Counted from the stretch's first letter, positions 17,597-26,405 are shown. The stretch: 64,000 nt of DNA from Nocardia shimofusensis NBRC 100134 (GCF_001613125.1 NZ_BDBT01000030.1:1-64000); one strand, 5' to 3'. Notes: generated by a model from the sequence alone, not told the origin. Program-made: numbers and translations.

Positions 17597-18325
17597 ATGA
17601 TCGAGATCCGCGATCTCACCCTGCGCTATCCCGGCGTCACGGTGCTCGAGGTGCCCGAGCTGACCGTCGCGGCCGGCGCGGTCACCTACCTGCTCGGGCT
17701 GAACGGCACCGGCAAGACGACGCTGCTGCGGTGCATCTGCGGGATCATCGCGCCCGCCGCCGGGACGGTGCGGGTGAACGGCGCTCCGGTACGCGCCGGG
17801 CACACCACGCCGCCCGGGCTGGGAATGCATCTGGATCATCGGTCCTTCGATCCCCGCCACACCGCGCGCAGGCATCTGCGCTGGATCGCGCGAGCCAGGG
17901 GCCTGGATCTCGCGCGGGTCGACGAGGTGCTGCGCCTTGTCGATCTCGACGAGGTGGCCGACCGCAGACTGGGCCGGTATTCGCTGGGCATGATGCAGCG
18001 CGTCGGCATCGCCGCCGCCCTGCTGTCCGAGCCGGCGACGCTGCTGCTCGACGAACCCCTCAACGGCCTCGACATCGCGGGCATCCACTGGATGCGCGCG
18101 CTGCTGCGCGAGCTCGCCGACAAGGGCGTGTGCGTGCTGATCACCTCGCATCTGCTCGACGAGGCCGAGCGCAATGCCGACCACATCGTGATCGTCGGCG
18201 ACGGCAAGGTCCTCGCCGACGAACCGCTGGTCCGGCTGCTGGATGATGCCGAGGGCGGGCCGCGCCGCCTCGAGGACGCCTATCTCGCGGTCACCGGCGC
18301 CGCGCCGGCAGGAGTCCCCCGATGA
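17597..18325 (+). CDS. ABC transporter ATP-binding protein
   Basis: 242 residues. Walker A GLNGTGKTT, signature YSLGMMQRV, Walker B TLLLDEP and switch His in TSHLLDEAE are all present. The permease start overlaps the stop by four bases (ATGA). The arrangement, one ATPase plus one permease without a binding protein, is that of an ABC-2-type exporter. It follows the MTB12-like gene by 13 bp and so is probably transcribed from the iron-box promoter. The substrate is unknown. Confidence 0.9.
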   Translation: MIEIRDLTLRYPGVTVLEVPELTVAAGAVTYLLGLNGTGKTTLLRCICGIIAPAAGTVRVNGAPVRAGHTTPPGLGMHLDHRSFDPRHTARRHLRWIARARGLDLARVDEVLRLVDLDEVADRRLGRYSLGMMQRVGIAAALLSEPATLLLDEPLNGLDIAGIHWMRALLRELADKGVCVLITSHLLDEAERNADHIVIVGDGKVLADEPLVRLLDDAEGGPRRLEDAYLAVTGAAPAGVPR

Positions 18326-19203
18326 CCCGCGCGACCACCGAGACCGAATTCGCCACCCCATCGCCCGCAACCGTGAATCGCGCCCCCGCGCGCCCGGCGT
18401 CCGCGGCGACCCAGTTACGCCGGGCGCTGACGGCCGAGCGAACCCGCACCGGCGGTCGCGGCTTCCTGTGGGCGATCGCGGTGCCGCTGGCCATCGCGCT
18501 GCCACTGCTGATCACCTTCGGCATCGCCGTGGTCGCCGAGCAGTTCGCCGACAGCTCCGGCCAGTTCCGGGTGACCTCGGTGAGCACGGCCAACGCGGTC
18601 TACTGGGTGATCACCTTCACCACCTCGATCATGATGGTGACCGCCGCCTACGCGCACGCCTCCCAGACCCGCGGCACCCTGCGCGATCTCAACGCCTTTC
18701 TGTTCCCCCGATCCTGGATCGCCGCGCTGGCCCGCTGGATCTTCTACGGCGCGATCGCCGCGATCGCCACCGCGGCGCTGCTGGTGCTGGTCATGGTCAC
18801 CCTGCCCAGGTTCTTCCCCGCCGTCTACAGCGGAGTCGACATCGCCGACGCGGCCGGGATCAGATTCCTGTGGACCGTCCCCCTCTACGCCTTCGCCGCC
18901 TGCGGCATCGGGGTAGCCGTGGGTGCGGTGATCCGGACCCCTTCCGCCGCGGTGGCGGCGTTGTTGTTCTGGGTGTATGTGGTCGAGAACTCGATCAATC
19001 TGCTGCCCAACGGCTACACCCTGCAGGCCTACGCTCCCTTCCTCAACGGCGTCGCCGCGACCGGGCAGCAGATGGCGTTCCTGCCGCGCTTCGGCCCCGG
19101 CGGCTCGCTGATCTACTTCTGCTGTATCGCCGTCGCGCTGTTCGCCCTGTCGATGCTCGTCACCGCCGCCGGACCGCCGCGCAGGCGCGAAGGACGAGGC
19201 TGA
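18322..19203 (+). CDS. ABC transporter permease
   Basis: 293 residues with six predicted membrane helices after a 40-residue cytoplasmic N-terminus (examples: FLWAIAVPLAIALPLLITF, YWVITFTTSIMMVTAAYA). The topology is that of ABC-2 permeases. It is coupled to the ATPase gene before it. A MerR-type promoter begins 20 bp after its stop, so the next gene has its own start of transcription. Confidence 0.85.
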   Translation: MTRATTETEFATPSPATVNRAPARPASAATQLRRALTAERTRTGGRGFLWAIAVPLAIALPLLITFGIAVVAEQFADSSGQFRVTSVSTANAVYWVITFTTSIMMVTAAYAHASQTRGTLRDLNAFLFPRSWIAALARWIFYGAIAAIATAALLVLVMVTLPRFFPAVYSGVDIADAAGIRFLWTVPLYAFAACGIGVAVGAVIRTPSAAVAALLFWVYVVENSINLLPNGYTLQAYAPFLNGVAATGQQMAFLPRFGPGGSLIYFCCIAVALFALSMLVTAAGPPRRREGRG

Positions 19204-19224
19204 GCTCGCACCCGAGTTCCGCGC

Positions 19225-19255
19225 TTGACCTTCACCTTCGTCGAAGCTTCATGAT
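19225..19255 (+). promoter_or_regulatory. MerR-type promoter with 19-bp spacer
   Basis: TTGACC (19225-19230) and CATGAT (19250-19255) are separated by 19 bp, the overlong spacer that MerR proteins correct by twisting DNA. An inverted repeat CTTCG-T-CGAAG lies inside the spacer. The -10 ends 6 bp before the GTG start of the MerR gene, so the transcript is probably leaderless and autoregulated. Confidence 0.7.
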
Positions 19256-19261
19256 GGCCGC

Positions 19262-20344
19262 GTGACGGAGCACGACCCACCGGGGAAACACCGGAATCGC
19301 GAACTCCTGACGATCGGCGCGATGGCGCGGGCCAGCGGCTTGACCGCCAGCGCCCTGCGCTTCTACGGCGATTGCGGGCTGCTGCTGCCCAGCGTGGTGG
19401 ACGAGACGACCGGCTACCGCTACTACACGCAGGCGCAATGCGAGCGCGCGATCCTGATCCGCCGGCTGCGCGGGATCGACGTCCCGCTCCCGGAGGTCGA
19501 GCAGATCCTGGCCGGCGACCCCGGACTCGCCGCGCGCGTGCTCGACCGCCACGTGGCGGCGCTGACCGAACGAGCCCGCGTGGCGGCAGCCGTCGCCGAG
19601 GAGCTGCGCGGCGCACTCACCGCGACGCCGTCGGCCGATGCTTCCACCCACGTCCTCGAGGCCGCGGCTTTCGCGCAGGCCGTGGATCAGATCGCCCGTG
19701 CCGCGGCCCGCGACCGATCCATCCCGGTCCTGGCGGGGATGTTGCTGGAGGCCGACGACACCGGTCTGACCTTGACCGCCACCGACCGCTACCGGCTCGC
19801 CACCCGATCCCTCGCCCCGATCCGCACCGGCGGCGCCCCCTGGTCGGCCGTGGTCGCGGCGGCGGACGCGGCCGCCGCCGTCCGGGGCCTCACCGCGGGT
19901 GAGATCACCATCGACTACGACGGCATCGCAGTCCGCCTCACCGCCACCGCGACCCTGCGTCTACCCACCCTCGACGGTCGATTCCCCGACTACCGAGCCG
20001 TACTCGACGGACTGGCCCCCGTCCGCACCCGCGTTCTCGTCAGCCGCACCGCCCTGCTCGACCTGCTGGAATCCACCCCCGACGCCCCGCTCGGTCTCGA
20101 CATCGACGCCACCGGCCTCATCCCCCGCCGCCCCGGCGCCACCCGAATCCCCGCCACCGTCACCGGCCCGCCACTGCGGCCCGCCTTCGACCCGGCTGTC
20201 CTGCGCCCGGCTGTCGACAGCGCCCTGGGCCCCGACCTCATGCTCGACCTCGCCGGTCCCGACCAGCCCGTCGTCGTCCGCTCCGCCACCGATGGCGACC
20301 TCACCGTCCTCGTCATGCCGATGCTCGATCGCCCGGCCGCCTGA
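19262..20344 (+). CDS. MerR regulator fused to a DNA polymerase III beta-clamp-like domain
   Basis: 360 residues from a GTG. The N-terminal MerR HTH spans about 13-85 (LTIGAMARASGLTASALRFY ... TGYRYYTQAQ), with a linker helix to about 125. From about 130 the sequence has beta-sliding-clamp landmarks: IPVLAGMLLEA, TATDRYRLATR, the DGRFPDYRAVL motif, and the C-terminal VLVMPMLD that corresponds to the clamp's VMPMR tail. The clamp part is one to two domains, shorter than DnaN's three. Such fusions occur in actinobacteria; here the clamp fold probably serves ligand binding or dimerisation rather than replication, which is inference. A helical-repeat gene follows. Confidence 0.85.
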   Translation: MTEHDPPGKHRNRELLTIGAMARASGLTASALRFYGDCGLLLPSVVDETTGYRYYTQAQCERAILIRRLRGIDVPLPEVEQILAGDPGLAARVLDRHVAALTERARVAAAVAEELRGALTATPSADASTHVLEAAAFAQAVDQIARAAARDRSIPVLAGMLLEADDTGLTLTATDRYRLATRSLAPIRTGGAPWSAVVAAADAAAAVRGLTAGEITIDYDGIAVRLTATATLRLPTLDGRFPDYRAVLDGLAPVRTRVLVSRTALLDLLESTPDAPLGLDIDATGLIPRRPGATRIPATVTGPPLRPAFDPAVLRPAVDSALGPDLMLDLAGPDQPVVVRSATDGDLTVLVMPMLDRPAA

Positions 20345-20349
20345 CTCCC

Positions 20350-20436
20350 AGCCGCCCGATTCCCCACTGGTCTGATTCCCCACCGCCCGATTCCCCACCG
20401 CCCGATTCCCCACCGCCCGACTCCCGCCCGACTCCC
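20350..20436. repeat. Imperfect 15-bp tandem repeats
   Basis: About five to six copies of CCGCCCGATTCCCCA, the inner ones identical and the outer ones degraded (CTGGTCTGATTCCCCA, CGCCCGACTCCC). They fill the 118-bp space between the MerR-clamp gene and the helical-repeat gene. They do not form a hairpin. Confidence 0.85.
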
Positions 20437-20462
20437 AACCCCGACGAACAGAGGGAAACACG

Positions 20463-20954
20463 ATGCCCGACACCACCACCGATCCCACCATGGTCGCGAT
20501 CACCCGAGCCGTCTCGCTCGGCAGGGAGGGCGACCGTGACGCCGCGCGCGCCCAGCTCACCGATCTCTGGCACACGATCGGCCCGCTCGGCGACCCGCTG
20601 CATCGCTGCACCCTCGCCCACTACCTGGCCGACCTCCAGCCCGACCCCGCCCAGGCCCTGGCCTGGGACATCCGCGCCCTCGACGCCGCCGACAGCCTCA
20701 CCGACGAACGCGCCTCGGCCTACCATCCGACCCTCGCGGTCGCGGGCTTCTACCCGTCCCTGCATCTCAATCTCGCCGACAACTACCGCAGGCTGAGCGC
20801 CTTCGACGCCGCGCGACGCGAACTCGACTCCGCCCGCGAACACCTCGGCGCGCTCGGCCAGGATCCCTACGGCGAGATGATCCGCACCGCGCTGCGCGAA
20901 GTCGAGCAAGCCGTCCGCGCGGGTGACACGGCTCCGCGCCCCAGCGCTCCCTGA
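20463..20954 (+). CDS. Small TPR-like helical-repeat protein
   Basis: 163 residues, all helical. It has TPR-like spacing (AITRAVSLGREGDRDAARAQL, then SLHLNLADNYRRLSAFDAAR). The gene has GAGGGAAA before ATG 20463. It follows the MerR-clamp gene after 118 bp of tandem repeat. The pairing of the two has been noted in other actinobacteria as I recall, but no role is established. Confidence 0.75.
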   Translation: MPDTTTDPTMVAITRAVSLGREGDRDAARAQLTDLWHTIGPLGDPLHRCTLAHYLADLQPDPAQALAWDIRALDAADSLTDERASAYHPTLAVAGFYPSLHLNLADNYRRLSAFDAARRELDSAREHLGALGQDPYGEMIRTALREVEQAVRAGDTAPRPSAP

Positions 20955-21024
20955 CCGCCGCGCCGGTCGGGCACGACGACACCGACGCCCCACCTGCCGG
21001 GCGCCGGTGTCGTGACCGCGCGAC

Positions 21025-21471
21025 TCAGGCGGGTTCGTTGCGCCAGGTGGAGATCGCCCAGATCACCACGATGTCGAGCGCGATGATGAGCAACGACCAG
21101 TACGGGTAGTAGGGCAGCGACAGGAAGTTCGCCACGATCGAGACCGCCAGGAGCGTGATCGCGGCGATCCGGCCCCAGGTGGCCCCGGTCATCAACCCGA
21201 ACGCGCTGATGATCAGGATGGCGCCGAGGACGATGTGGACCCAGCCCCAGGCGGTCGTGTCGAACTGGTAGATGTACTCGGGGCCGACGATGAACAGTTC
21301 GTCCTCGACGACGGCCGAGATGCCCTGGAACAGTTGCAGCAGGCCGACGGTCAGGAGCAGGATCGACGCGCCGATGGAGACTCCCGCGGCGATGCCCTGA
21401 CGGACCGGACGCGACGTGGTCGATGACGCCGGGTTCGTGGTGGTCGATGGTGCCGGGTTCGGTGTTGTCAT
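21025..21471 (-). CDS. Small DUF7144-like membrane protein
   Basis: 148 residues. A Thr/Pro/Asn-rich 30-residue N-terminus is followed by four membrane helices (GVSIGASILLLTVGLLQLF; WGWVHIVLGAILIISAFGL; IAAITLLAVSIVANFLSL; YWSLLIIALDIVVIWAI). The pattern FQGISAVVEDELF and WGWVHIVLG is that of small actinobacterial membrane proteins annotated DUF7144. ATG 21471 follows ATGGAGAC. It is divergent from the STAND ATPase gene across a region with inverted repeats. Confidence 0.78.
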   Translation of the reverse strand: MTTPNPAPSTTTNPASSTTSRPVRQGIAAGVSIGASILLLTVGLLQLFQGISAVVEDELFIVGPEYIYQFDTTAWGWVHIVLGAILIISAFGLMTGATWGRIAAITLLAVSIVANFLSLPYYPYWSLLIIALDIVVIWAISTWRNEPA

Positions 21472-21496
21472 GTCTCCATTGCAGTCCGCGCACCGG

Positions 21497-21523
21497 GGTG
21501 AACAGCTCACCCGTTTCGGGTGA
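21497..21523. promoter_or_regulatory. Interlocked inverted repeats between divergent genes
   Basis: GGTGA-ACAGC-TCACC (21497-21511) shares its right arm with TCACCCG-TTT-CGGGTGA (21507-21523), so three alternating half-sites lie in 27 bp. They are just upstream of the membrane-protein gene and about 165 bp before the ATPase gene. A regulator site is likely; the protein is unknown. Confidence 0.6.
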
Positions 21524-21686
21524 ATCGTGGCGCGGACTCGCGCTCTACCGTGGAACACGCCATTCGGCCGGTGTCAGGGCGCGGCGATCACCGCGCACCC
21601 CCCGGCGACTCCCGGCGCCTCGGCTCACTTCCCGGCCCGCGCCCACTCCTGCGTTTCATACCTCGCCATCCCGCCGAGGAGGCACG

Positions 21687-23717
21687 ATGGTTCCCGCGCG
21701 TCTGCTCACCCGTCTCGATCGGGCCGCCGCAGGCCCCGCGCCGGTACTGCTGATCACCGCGCCCGCGGGCAGCGGCAAGACCGCGCTGACCGCCGCCTGG
21801 ACCGAGCATCTGTCTCGCACCCGGCCCGGCACCCGTACGCTGCGCATCCCCGGCGAACGCGCACCGGAGTTCCTGCGACACCGCAATATCCACCGCCTGT
21901 GCGACGAGTCCCGCTACGGGGACACGGTTCTCGTCATCGACGACGCCCACCGGCTCGTCACCGAGGACGCGATCGGGACCGTCGAGCAGTTCCTGCATAC
22001 CGCCCCGCCGCGACTGATCACCGTCCTCACCGCCCGGCGACCGCCGTCGCTGTCCTGGCACACCCTGACTTCGGCCGCCCGCCTGACCCGATTCGTCGCC
22101 GCCGACCTCGCTCTCGACCGGACCGGCGCCGCCGAACTCGCCGCCGACGCGGGCTGCCCGCTCGCGGCCGCGGAGCTCACCTCGGTCCACAACCTGACCT
22201 GGGGCTGGCCCACCCTGGTCCGCCTCTGCGCGACCTACCTCGACACCCATCACGAATACCGCTCCGCCGCCCTCACCATGCTCGAGCACGCCCCGCGCCC
22301 GCTCGCGGAATTCCTCGCCGGGGAAGTCCTGCCCGCACTGGAGGACACCGAGCGCGACGTCCTCGCCAGCACCCGCAGGCTCGACGAATTCACCCCCGAC
22401 CTGGCCGACGCCCTGACCGGAGGCCGCGCCTCGGCCGCTCTCGAACGCCTCGAACACGCCGGCTTCCCACTGCGCCGCCACCTGCGCGACGGCATCCTCC
22501 ACTACTCCTACCCGCCGCTTGTGCGGGGCCACCTCATCCACACCGCCCGCCCCGTCGCCGACGCCGTATGGATCGACCCGCCGCCGGTGAGTGTCCCCCC
22601 GCCGCCCTGCGCCGAGCCTCGGTCGTTTCCCGCCTCGCAGGCACCGGACCGGCCGACCGACCCACCGGCCACCCGGCGGATCGAGCCATCGGCACCGGCC
22701 ATGCCTCGATCTCGCCCCGCGTTCGACGGAGCGCCCTCGCCGAACGAGACCGTGACAGCGCAGACAGAGCACACGACCGACGACGTGCCGCCCGACGAGG
22801 CACTGCGGATCTGGTGCCGCACACACCCGTCCGCGACGGTCCTGCCCCACCTGCTGGCGGCCCCCGACCGAGCCCAGCTGATCGAGTTCCTGAGCGAACA
22901 CGCGGTCCGCCTGGTCCTCGACGCGAACGGCCCCGCCCTGTTCGGCCCGCTGGAGGACGCCCGCTCACCTCTGCTCGACGATCCCGCGCTGACCCTGCTG
23001 TACACGGCCGACGCCCTGGTGCGTGGCGCGCACCTGCCCCCGGTGCCGAACCCGCCGCGGCGCACCTCCCGCATCGTCGACACACCCCGGCTGGCCGCCC
23101 TGGAATCGGCGGTGACCGCGGATCTCGCGATCCACGCCGACACCGCCACCTTGCGCGCGCTCCCCCTGCCCGCGCATCCGCCATTCACCGGCCACGCCGC
23201 CATCGACTACTACGCCGAACTGTCCCTGGCCACCGCCCACGCACTGCGCGGGGATACCGCCCTCGGTGAGCGCGGGCTGCGACGCGCCCGGGCGCTCGCG
23301 GAGGCGATGGGCGCGCCGCGGTTACGTCTGCGCGCGCAGATCCGCCTGGCGCTGATCGCCGCACTCGCCGGGCGCCGGTCCGCGGCGAGGGAACGCGCCG
23401 CTCACGCGATGGAACTGGCCGTGCGATCAGGACTGACCGGCACTGCCGACCATGCTCGCGCGGTCGCGATCCGCGCGCTGTGCGCTCCCCGTCCGGCCGG
23501 AGCCCCGCACGGCGCCGAAACCCCAGAGCACGCCGAAACCCTCCAACGCGGCGATCCCGATCGGCGGGCCGAGACCTCCGAGCAGGCCGGCATCGCGCAA
23601 CGCTGCGAAGCCACCCGAGACACCGAAGCCACCCGACAGTCCGACCCCACCCGAGACCGCGCAGCCACCCGAGACCGCGCGGCCACCGGGACTCCGAAGC
23701 CGATCGGAGAGCCGTGA
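21687..23717 (+). CDS. STAND-type ATPase lacking the LuxR DNA-binding domain
   Basis: 676 residues. The N-terminal NTPase has Walker A (APAGSGKTAL, about residues 25-35) and Walker B (TVLVIDDAHRL), then the RxxR-type sensor, as in MalT/LAL regulators. A region of helical repeats lies at about 420-590. The C-terminal 80 residues are low-complexity, with repeats such as ATRDRAATRDRAAT and EHAETL. LAL regulators end in a LuxR helix-turn-helix; none was seen here, so either it has been lost or the protein signals by contact. ATG 21687 follows GAGGAGG. Confidence 0.75.
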   Translation: MVPARLLTRLDRAAAGPAPVLLITAPAGSGKTALTAAWTEHLSRTRPGTRTLRIPGERAPEFLRHRNIHRLCDESRYGDTVLVIDDAHRLVTEDAIGTVEQFLHTAPPRLITVLTARRPPSLSWHTLTSAARLTRFVAADLALDRTGAAELAADAGCPLAAAELTSVHNLTWGWPTLVRLCATYLDTHHEYRSAALTMLEHAPRPLAEFLAGEVLPALEDTERDVLASTRRLDEFTPDLADALTGGRASAALERLEHAGFPLRRHLRDGILHYSYPPLVRGHLIHTARPVADAVWIDPPPVSVPPPPCAEPRSFPASQAPDRPTDPPATRRIEPSAPAMPRSRPAFDGAPSPNETVTAQTEHTTDDVPPDEALRIWCRTHPSATVLPHLLAAPDRAQLIEFLSEHAVRLVLDANGPALFGPLEDARSPLLDDPALTLLYTADALVRGAHLPPVPNPPRRTSRIVDTPRLAALESAVTADLAIHADTATLRALPLPAHPPFTGHAAIDYYAELSLATAHALRGDTALGERGLRRARALAEAMGAPRLRLRAQIRLALIAALAGRRSAARERAAHAMELAVRSGLTGTADHARAVAIRALCAPRPAGAPHGAETPEHAETLQRGDPDRRAETSEQAGIAQRCEATRDTEATRQSDPTRDRAATRDRAATGTPKPIGEP

Positions 23718-23756
23718 GTTCCCGTGCGCCGAAACTCCCCCGAGCGCCGAGCCCGC

Positions 23757-25265
23757 TCAGCGCACGGACGCGGGCGTCGCCGAGCCTCGGGTCGCCGAAA
23801 CCGGGGACAGCGTCTTGTTCAGATCGGTACGCAGGGTGGTGGCCGAATCCAACAGGTAGTTCTGCCTGACCTTCCACGGATGCCGATCGCCCTGCCGGGG
23901 GAACTCGCCGATCGAGCGCTGGATGTAGCCGGAGGCGAGATCCAGCAGCGGGCGCTGCGCGAGTTCACCGTCCGGGCGCGGCACGACCGCGTCGTGACCG
24001 TGCCGGTCCAGGTGCCGCAGCACCTTGCACACCAGGCGCGAGGTCAGGTCGGCCCGCAGCGTCCAGGAGGCATTGGTGTAGCCGATGCAGACCGCGAAAT
24101 TCGGTACGCCGGTGAGCATCGCGCCCTGCCAGACGAACTGTTCGGCCAGCGGCACCGGCACACCGTCGACCTGCGGTGCGATGCCGCCGAAGGCGAGCAG
24201 GCGCAAGCCGGTGGCGGTGACGATGATGTCGGCCTCGAGCACCTCGCCGGAGGTCAGCACGATGCCGCCGGGCACGAACCGCGCGATGTGGTCGGTGACC
24301 ACCCGCGCCTTGCCCTTCTTGATCGCCTTGAAGAAATCGGCGTCGGGCGCGGCGCACAGCCGCTGATCCCACGGGTCGTAGCTGGGCGTGAAGTGCTCGG
24401 CGACCATCCGCTCGTCCTTCAGGATGCGGGTGTTCAAGTCGCTGAGCACCTTGCGCGCCGAGGCCGGGAACCGACGGCAGTACTGGAAGAACGCGATGCC
24501 GAACAAAATGTTCTTCGTCCGGATCAGCCGGTGCGCGGGACCGGCGGGCAGCAGCCTGCGCAGGGTGTCGGCGCGCTTGTCGCGGCCGGGCACCGCGCTG
24601 ATCCAGGTGGGGCTGCGCTGCAACATGGTCACCGATTCGGCCTGCTCGGCCATCGAGGGCACCAGGGTGACCGCGGTCGCGCCGCTGCCGATCACCACGA
24701 CCTTCTTGCCCGAGTAGTCGAGGTCCTCGGGCCAGAACTGCGGGTGCACGATCTGCCCGGCGAAATCCTCGGCGCCGGGGAACTGCGGGTCGTGACCGCG
24801 GTCGTAGTCGTAGTAACCGGCGCAGACGTAGAGGAAACCGCAGGTCAGCGTGCGCTCGACCGTCTCGCCCTGCGCGTCGCGGGACGCCAGTGTCAGCGTC
24901 CAGCGGGCCTGCGCGCTGGACCAATCGGCCGCGAGCACCTTCGTCGAGTAGCGGATGTGCCGGTCGATGCCGTACTCGGTCGCGGTCTCGCGCAGGTAGC
25001 GCAGGATGGACGCGCCGTCGGCGATGGACTTCTCGTCGCGCCACGGCTTGAACGGGTAGCCGAGAGTGAACATGTCCGAATCCGAGCGGATGCCCGGATA
25101 CCGGAAGAGATCCCAGGTGCCGCCGAGCGCCTCGCGCGCCTCGAGCACCGCGTAGCTCTTGCCCGGGCATTCGGTCTGCAGCCGGTAGGCCGCGCCGATA
25201 CCGGACAAGCCGGCTCCGACGATCACGACGTCGAGGTGCTCCACAGGCGAATCGGTCCCGTTCAT
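23757..25265 (-). CDS. EthA/MymA-like flavin monooxygenase (Baeyer-Villiger type)
   Basis: 502 residues. The FAD motif VVIVGAGLSGIG, the Baeyer-Villiger fingerprint F-A-G-Q-I-V-H-P-Q-F-W, the NADPH motif VVVIGSGATAVTL and the conserved FRYPGIRSDSDMFTLGY all match EthA (Rv3854c) and MymA (Rv3083). The enzyme uses NADPH and oxygen on ketones, thioethers or thioamides. Its divergent AraC neighbour is VirS-like, which favours the MymA branch, a system linked in M. tuberculosis to cell-envelope lipids under acid stress. ATG 25265 or 25274 is possible; both lie 70 bp from the regulator. Confidence 0.88.
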   Translation of the reverse strand: MNGTDSPVEHLDVVIVGAGLSGIGAAYRLQTECPGKSYAVLEAREALGGTWDLFRYPGIRSDSDMFTLGYPFKPWRDEKSIADGASILRYLRETATEYGIDRHIRYSTKVLAADWSSAQARWTLTLASRDAQGETVERTLTCGFLYVCAGYYDYDRGHDPQFPGAEDFAGQIVHPQFWPEDLDYSGKKVVVIGSGATAVTLVPSMAEQAESVTMLQRSPTWISAVPGRDKRADTLRRLLPAGPAHRLIRTKNILFGIAFFQYCRRFPASARKVLSDLNTRILKDERMVAEHFTPSYDPWDQRLCAAPDADFFKAIKKGKARVVTDHIARFVPGGIVLTSGEVLEADIIVTATGLRLLAFGGIAPQVDGVPVPLAEQFVWQGAMLTGVPNFAVCIGYTNASWTLRADLTSRLVCKVLRHLDRHGHDAVVPRPDGELAQRPLLDLASGYIQRSIGEFPRQGDRHPWKVRQNYLLDSATTLRTDLNKTLSPVSATRGSATPASVR

Positions 25266-25336
25266 GAGGTCCATTCTTCCCGACCCCGCTCCCTCTGCTC
25301 TTGACTTCGCGCGACAACTCTTTGATTCTCGACGAC

Positions 25337-26371
25337 ATGTCGGTAATTCGTTCGGCGGGACTGCGTGGGTTCCGATCCACCGTGGCCGAACTCGGCGGCG
25401 ACGCGGAGGCGCTCGCCCAGGCGGCGGGTATCCCGGCGGCCGCACTCGACGCCGACGACCTGCTCGTGCCCGATCAGGCGGTGGCCGCGGTCCTGGAGCT
25501 GGCCGCGCACCGGCTGAACTGTCCCGACCTGGGCCTGCGCATCGCCTACCGGCAGGATCTGGACATGCTGGGTCCGCTGGCACTGGCGATCCGCAATTCC
25601 CCGACCCTGGCCGACACCCTGGCCTGCACCTCGCGCTACCTGTTCGTGCACGCGCGCTCGCTGAGCCTGGACATCGAACCCGACCCGTACGGCGATCCGG
25701 AGATCGTCGCCCTGCGCTGCGGCGTGCGACCGGGTCTCCCGATTCCTGTGCAGGGCACCGACCTGAGCCTGGGCTTCCTGCACCGCGCGCTGCAACGCCT
25801 GGCGACCCCGCGCTACGGGCTGCGTTCGGTGGAACTGCCCTATCGACCGCCCGCCCCCGTCGCGGCCTACGAGCGTTTCTTCGCCGCCCCGGTGCACACC
25901 GGCAGGCCCGGCGCCGCGCTGCGCGTCCCCGCCGCGCTGGCGAGCAGACCACTGTCCGGCGGCGACGAGACCCTGCACCGGCTGGCCCTGGCGTTCCTCG
26001 CCGAACAGACGGCCACCGGCGGGGAGGACGGCGCCCCGACCCCGACCGCGCAACAGGTCAGGACCGCACTGCGGCAACTCCTCGGCACCGCCCCGGCCGA
26101 GATCGGCTCGGTCGCACGGCTGCTCAGCATGCATCCGCGCACCCTGCAACGCAGGCTCGCCGACGAAGCCACCGGCTTCGCCGCGATCCTCGACGACGTG
26201 CGCCGCAGGCAGGCCCGCCACTACCTCACCACCACCGATATGCCGCTCGCCCAGGTGACCTCGCTGCTCGGACTGGCCGATCAGGCCACTCTCACCCGCT
26301 GCGCCCGGCGCTGGTGGGGACGAACGCCGACGGCGGTGCGCCGGGCCGGACCCGGTGCACCGCCGTCGTGA
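25337..26371 (+). CDS. AraC-family regulator, VirS-like
   Basis: 344 residues. An N-terminal Arabinose_bd-type domain (about 10-190, with LLVPDQAVAAVLELAA and MLGPLALAIRNSPTLADTL) is followed by an AraC HTH at the C-terminus (SMHPRTLQRRLADEATGF ... LAQVTSLLGLADQATLTRCARRWWG). The architecture and motifs match VirS (Rv3082c), the activator of the mymA operon. It lies head to head with the monooxygenase gene across about 70 bp. The first ATG in a good position is 25337. Confidence 0.88.
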   Translation: MSVIRSAGLRGFRSTVAELGGDAEALAQAAGIPAAALDADDLLVPDQAVAAVLELAAHRLNCPDLGLRIAYRQDLDMLGPLALAIRNSPTLADTLACTSRYLFVHARSLSLDIEPDPYGDPEIVALRCGVRPGLPIPVQGTDLSLGFLHRALQRLATPRYGLRSVELPYRPPAPVAAYERFFAAPVHTGRPGAALRVPAALASRPLSGGDETLHRLALAFLAEQTATGGEDGAPTPTAQQVRTALRQLLGTAPAEIGSVARLLSMHPRTLQRRLADEATGFAAILDDVRRRQARHYLTTTDMPLAQVTSLLGLADQATLTRCARRWWGRTPTAVRRAGPGAPPS

Positions 26372-26405
26372 CACGCGGCCGTGCTGAACGGCCCGGACGA
26401 ACACC

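Noticed and set aside
20350..20436. CRISPR or transposon end
   Set aside because: Direct tandem repeats without spacers, terminal inverted repeats or a transposase nearby.
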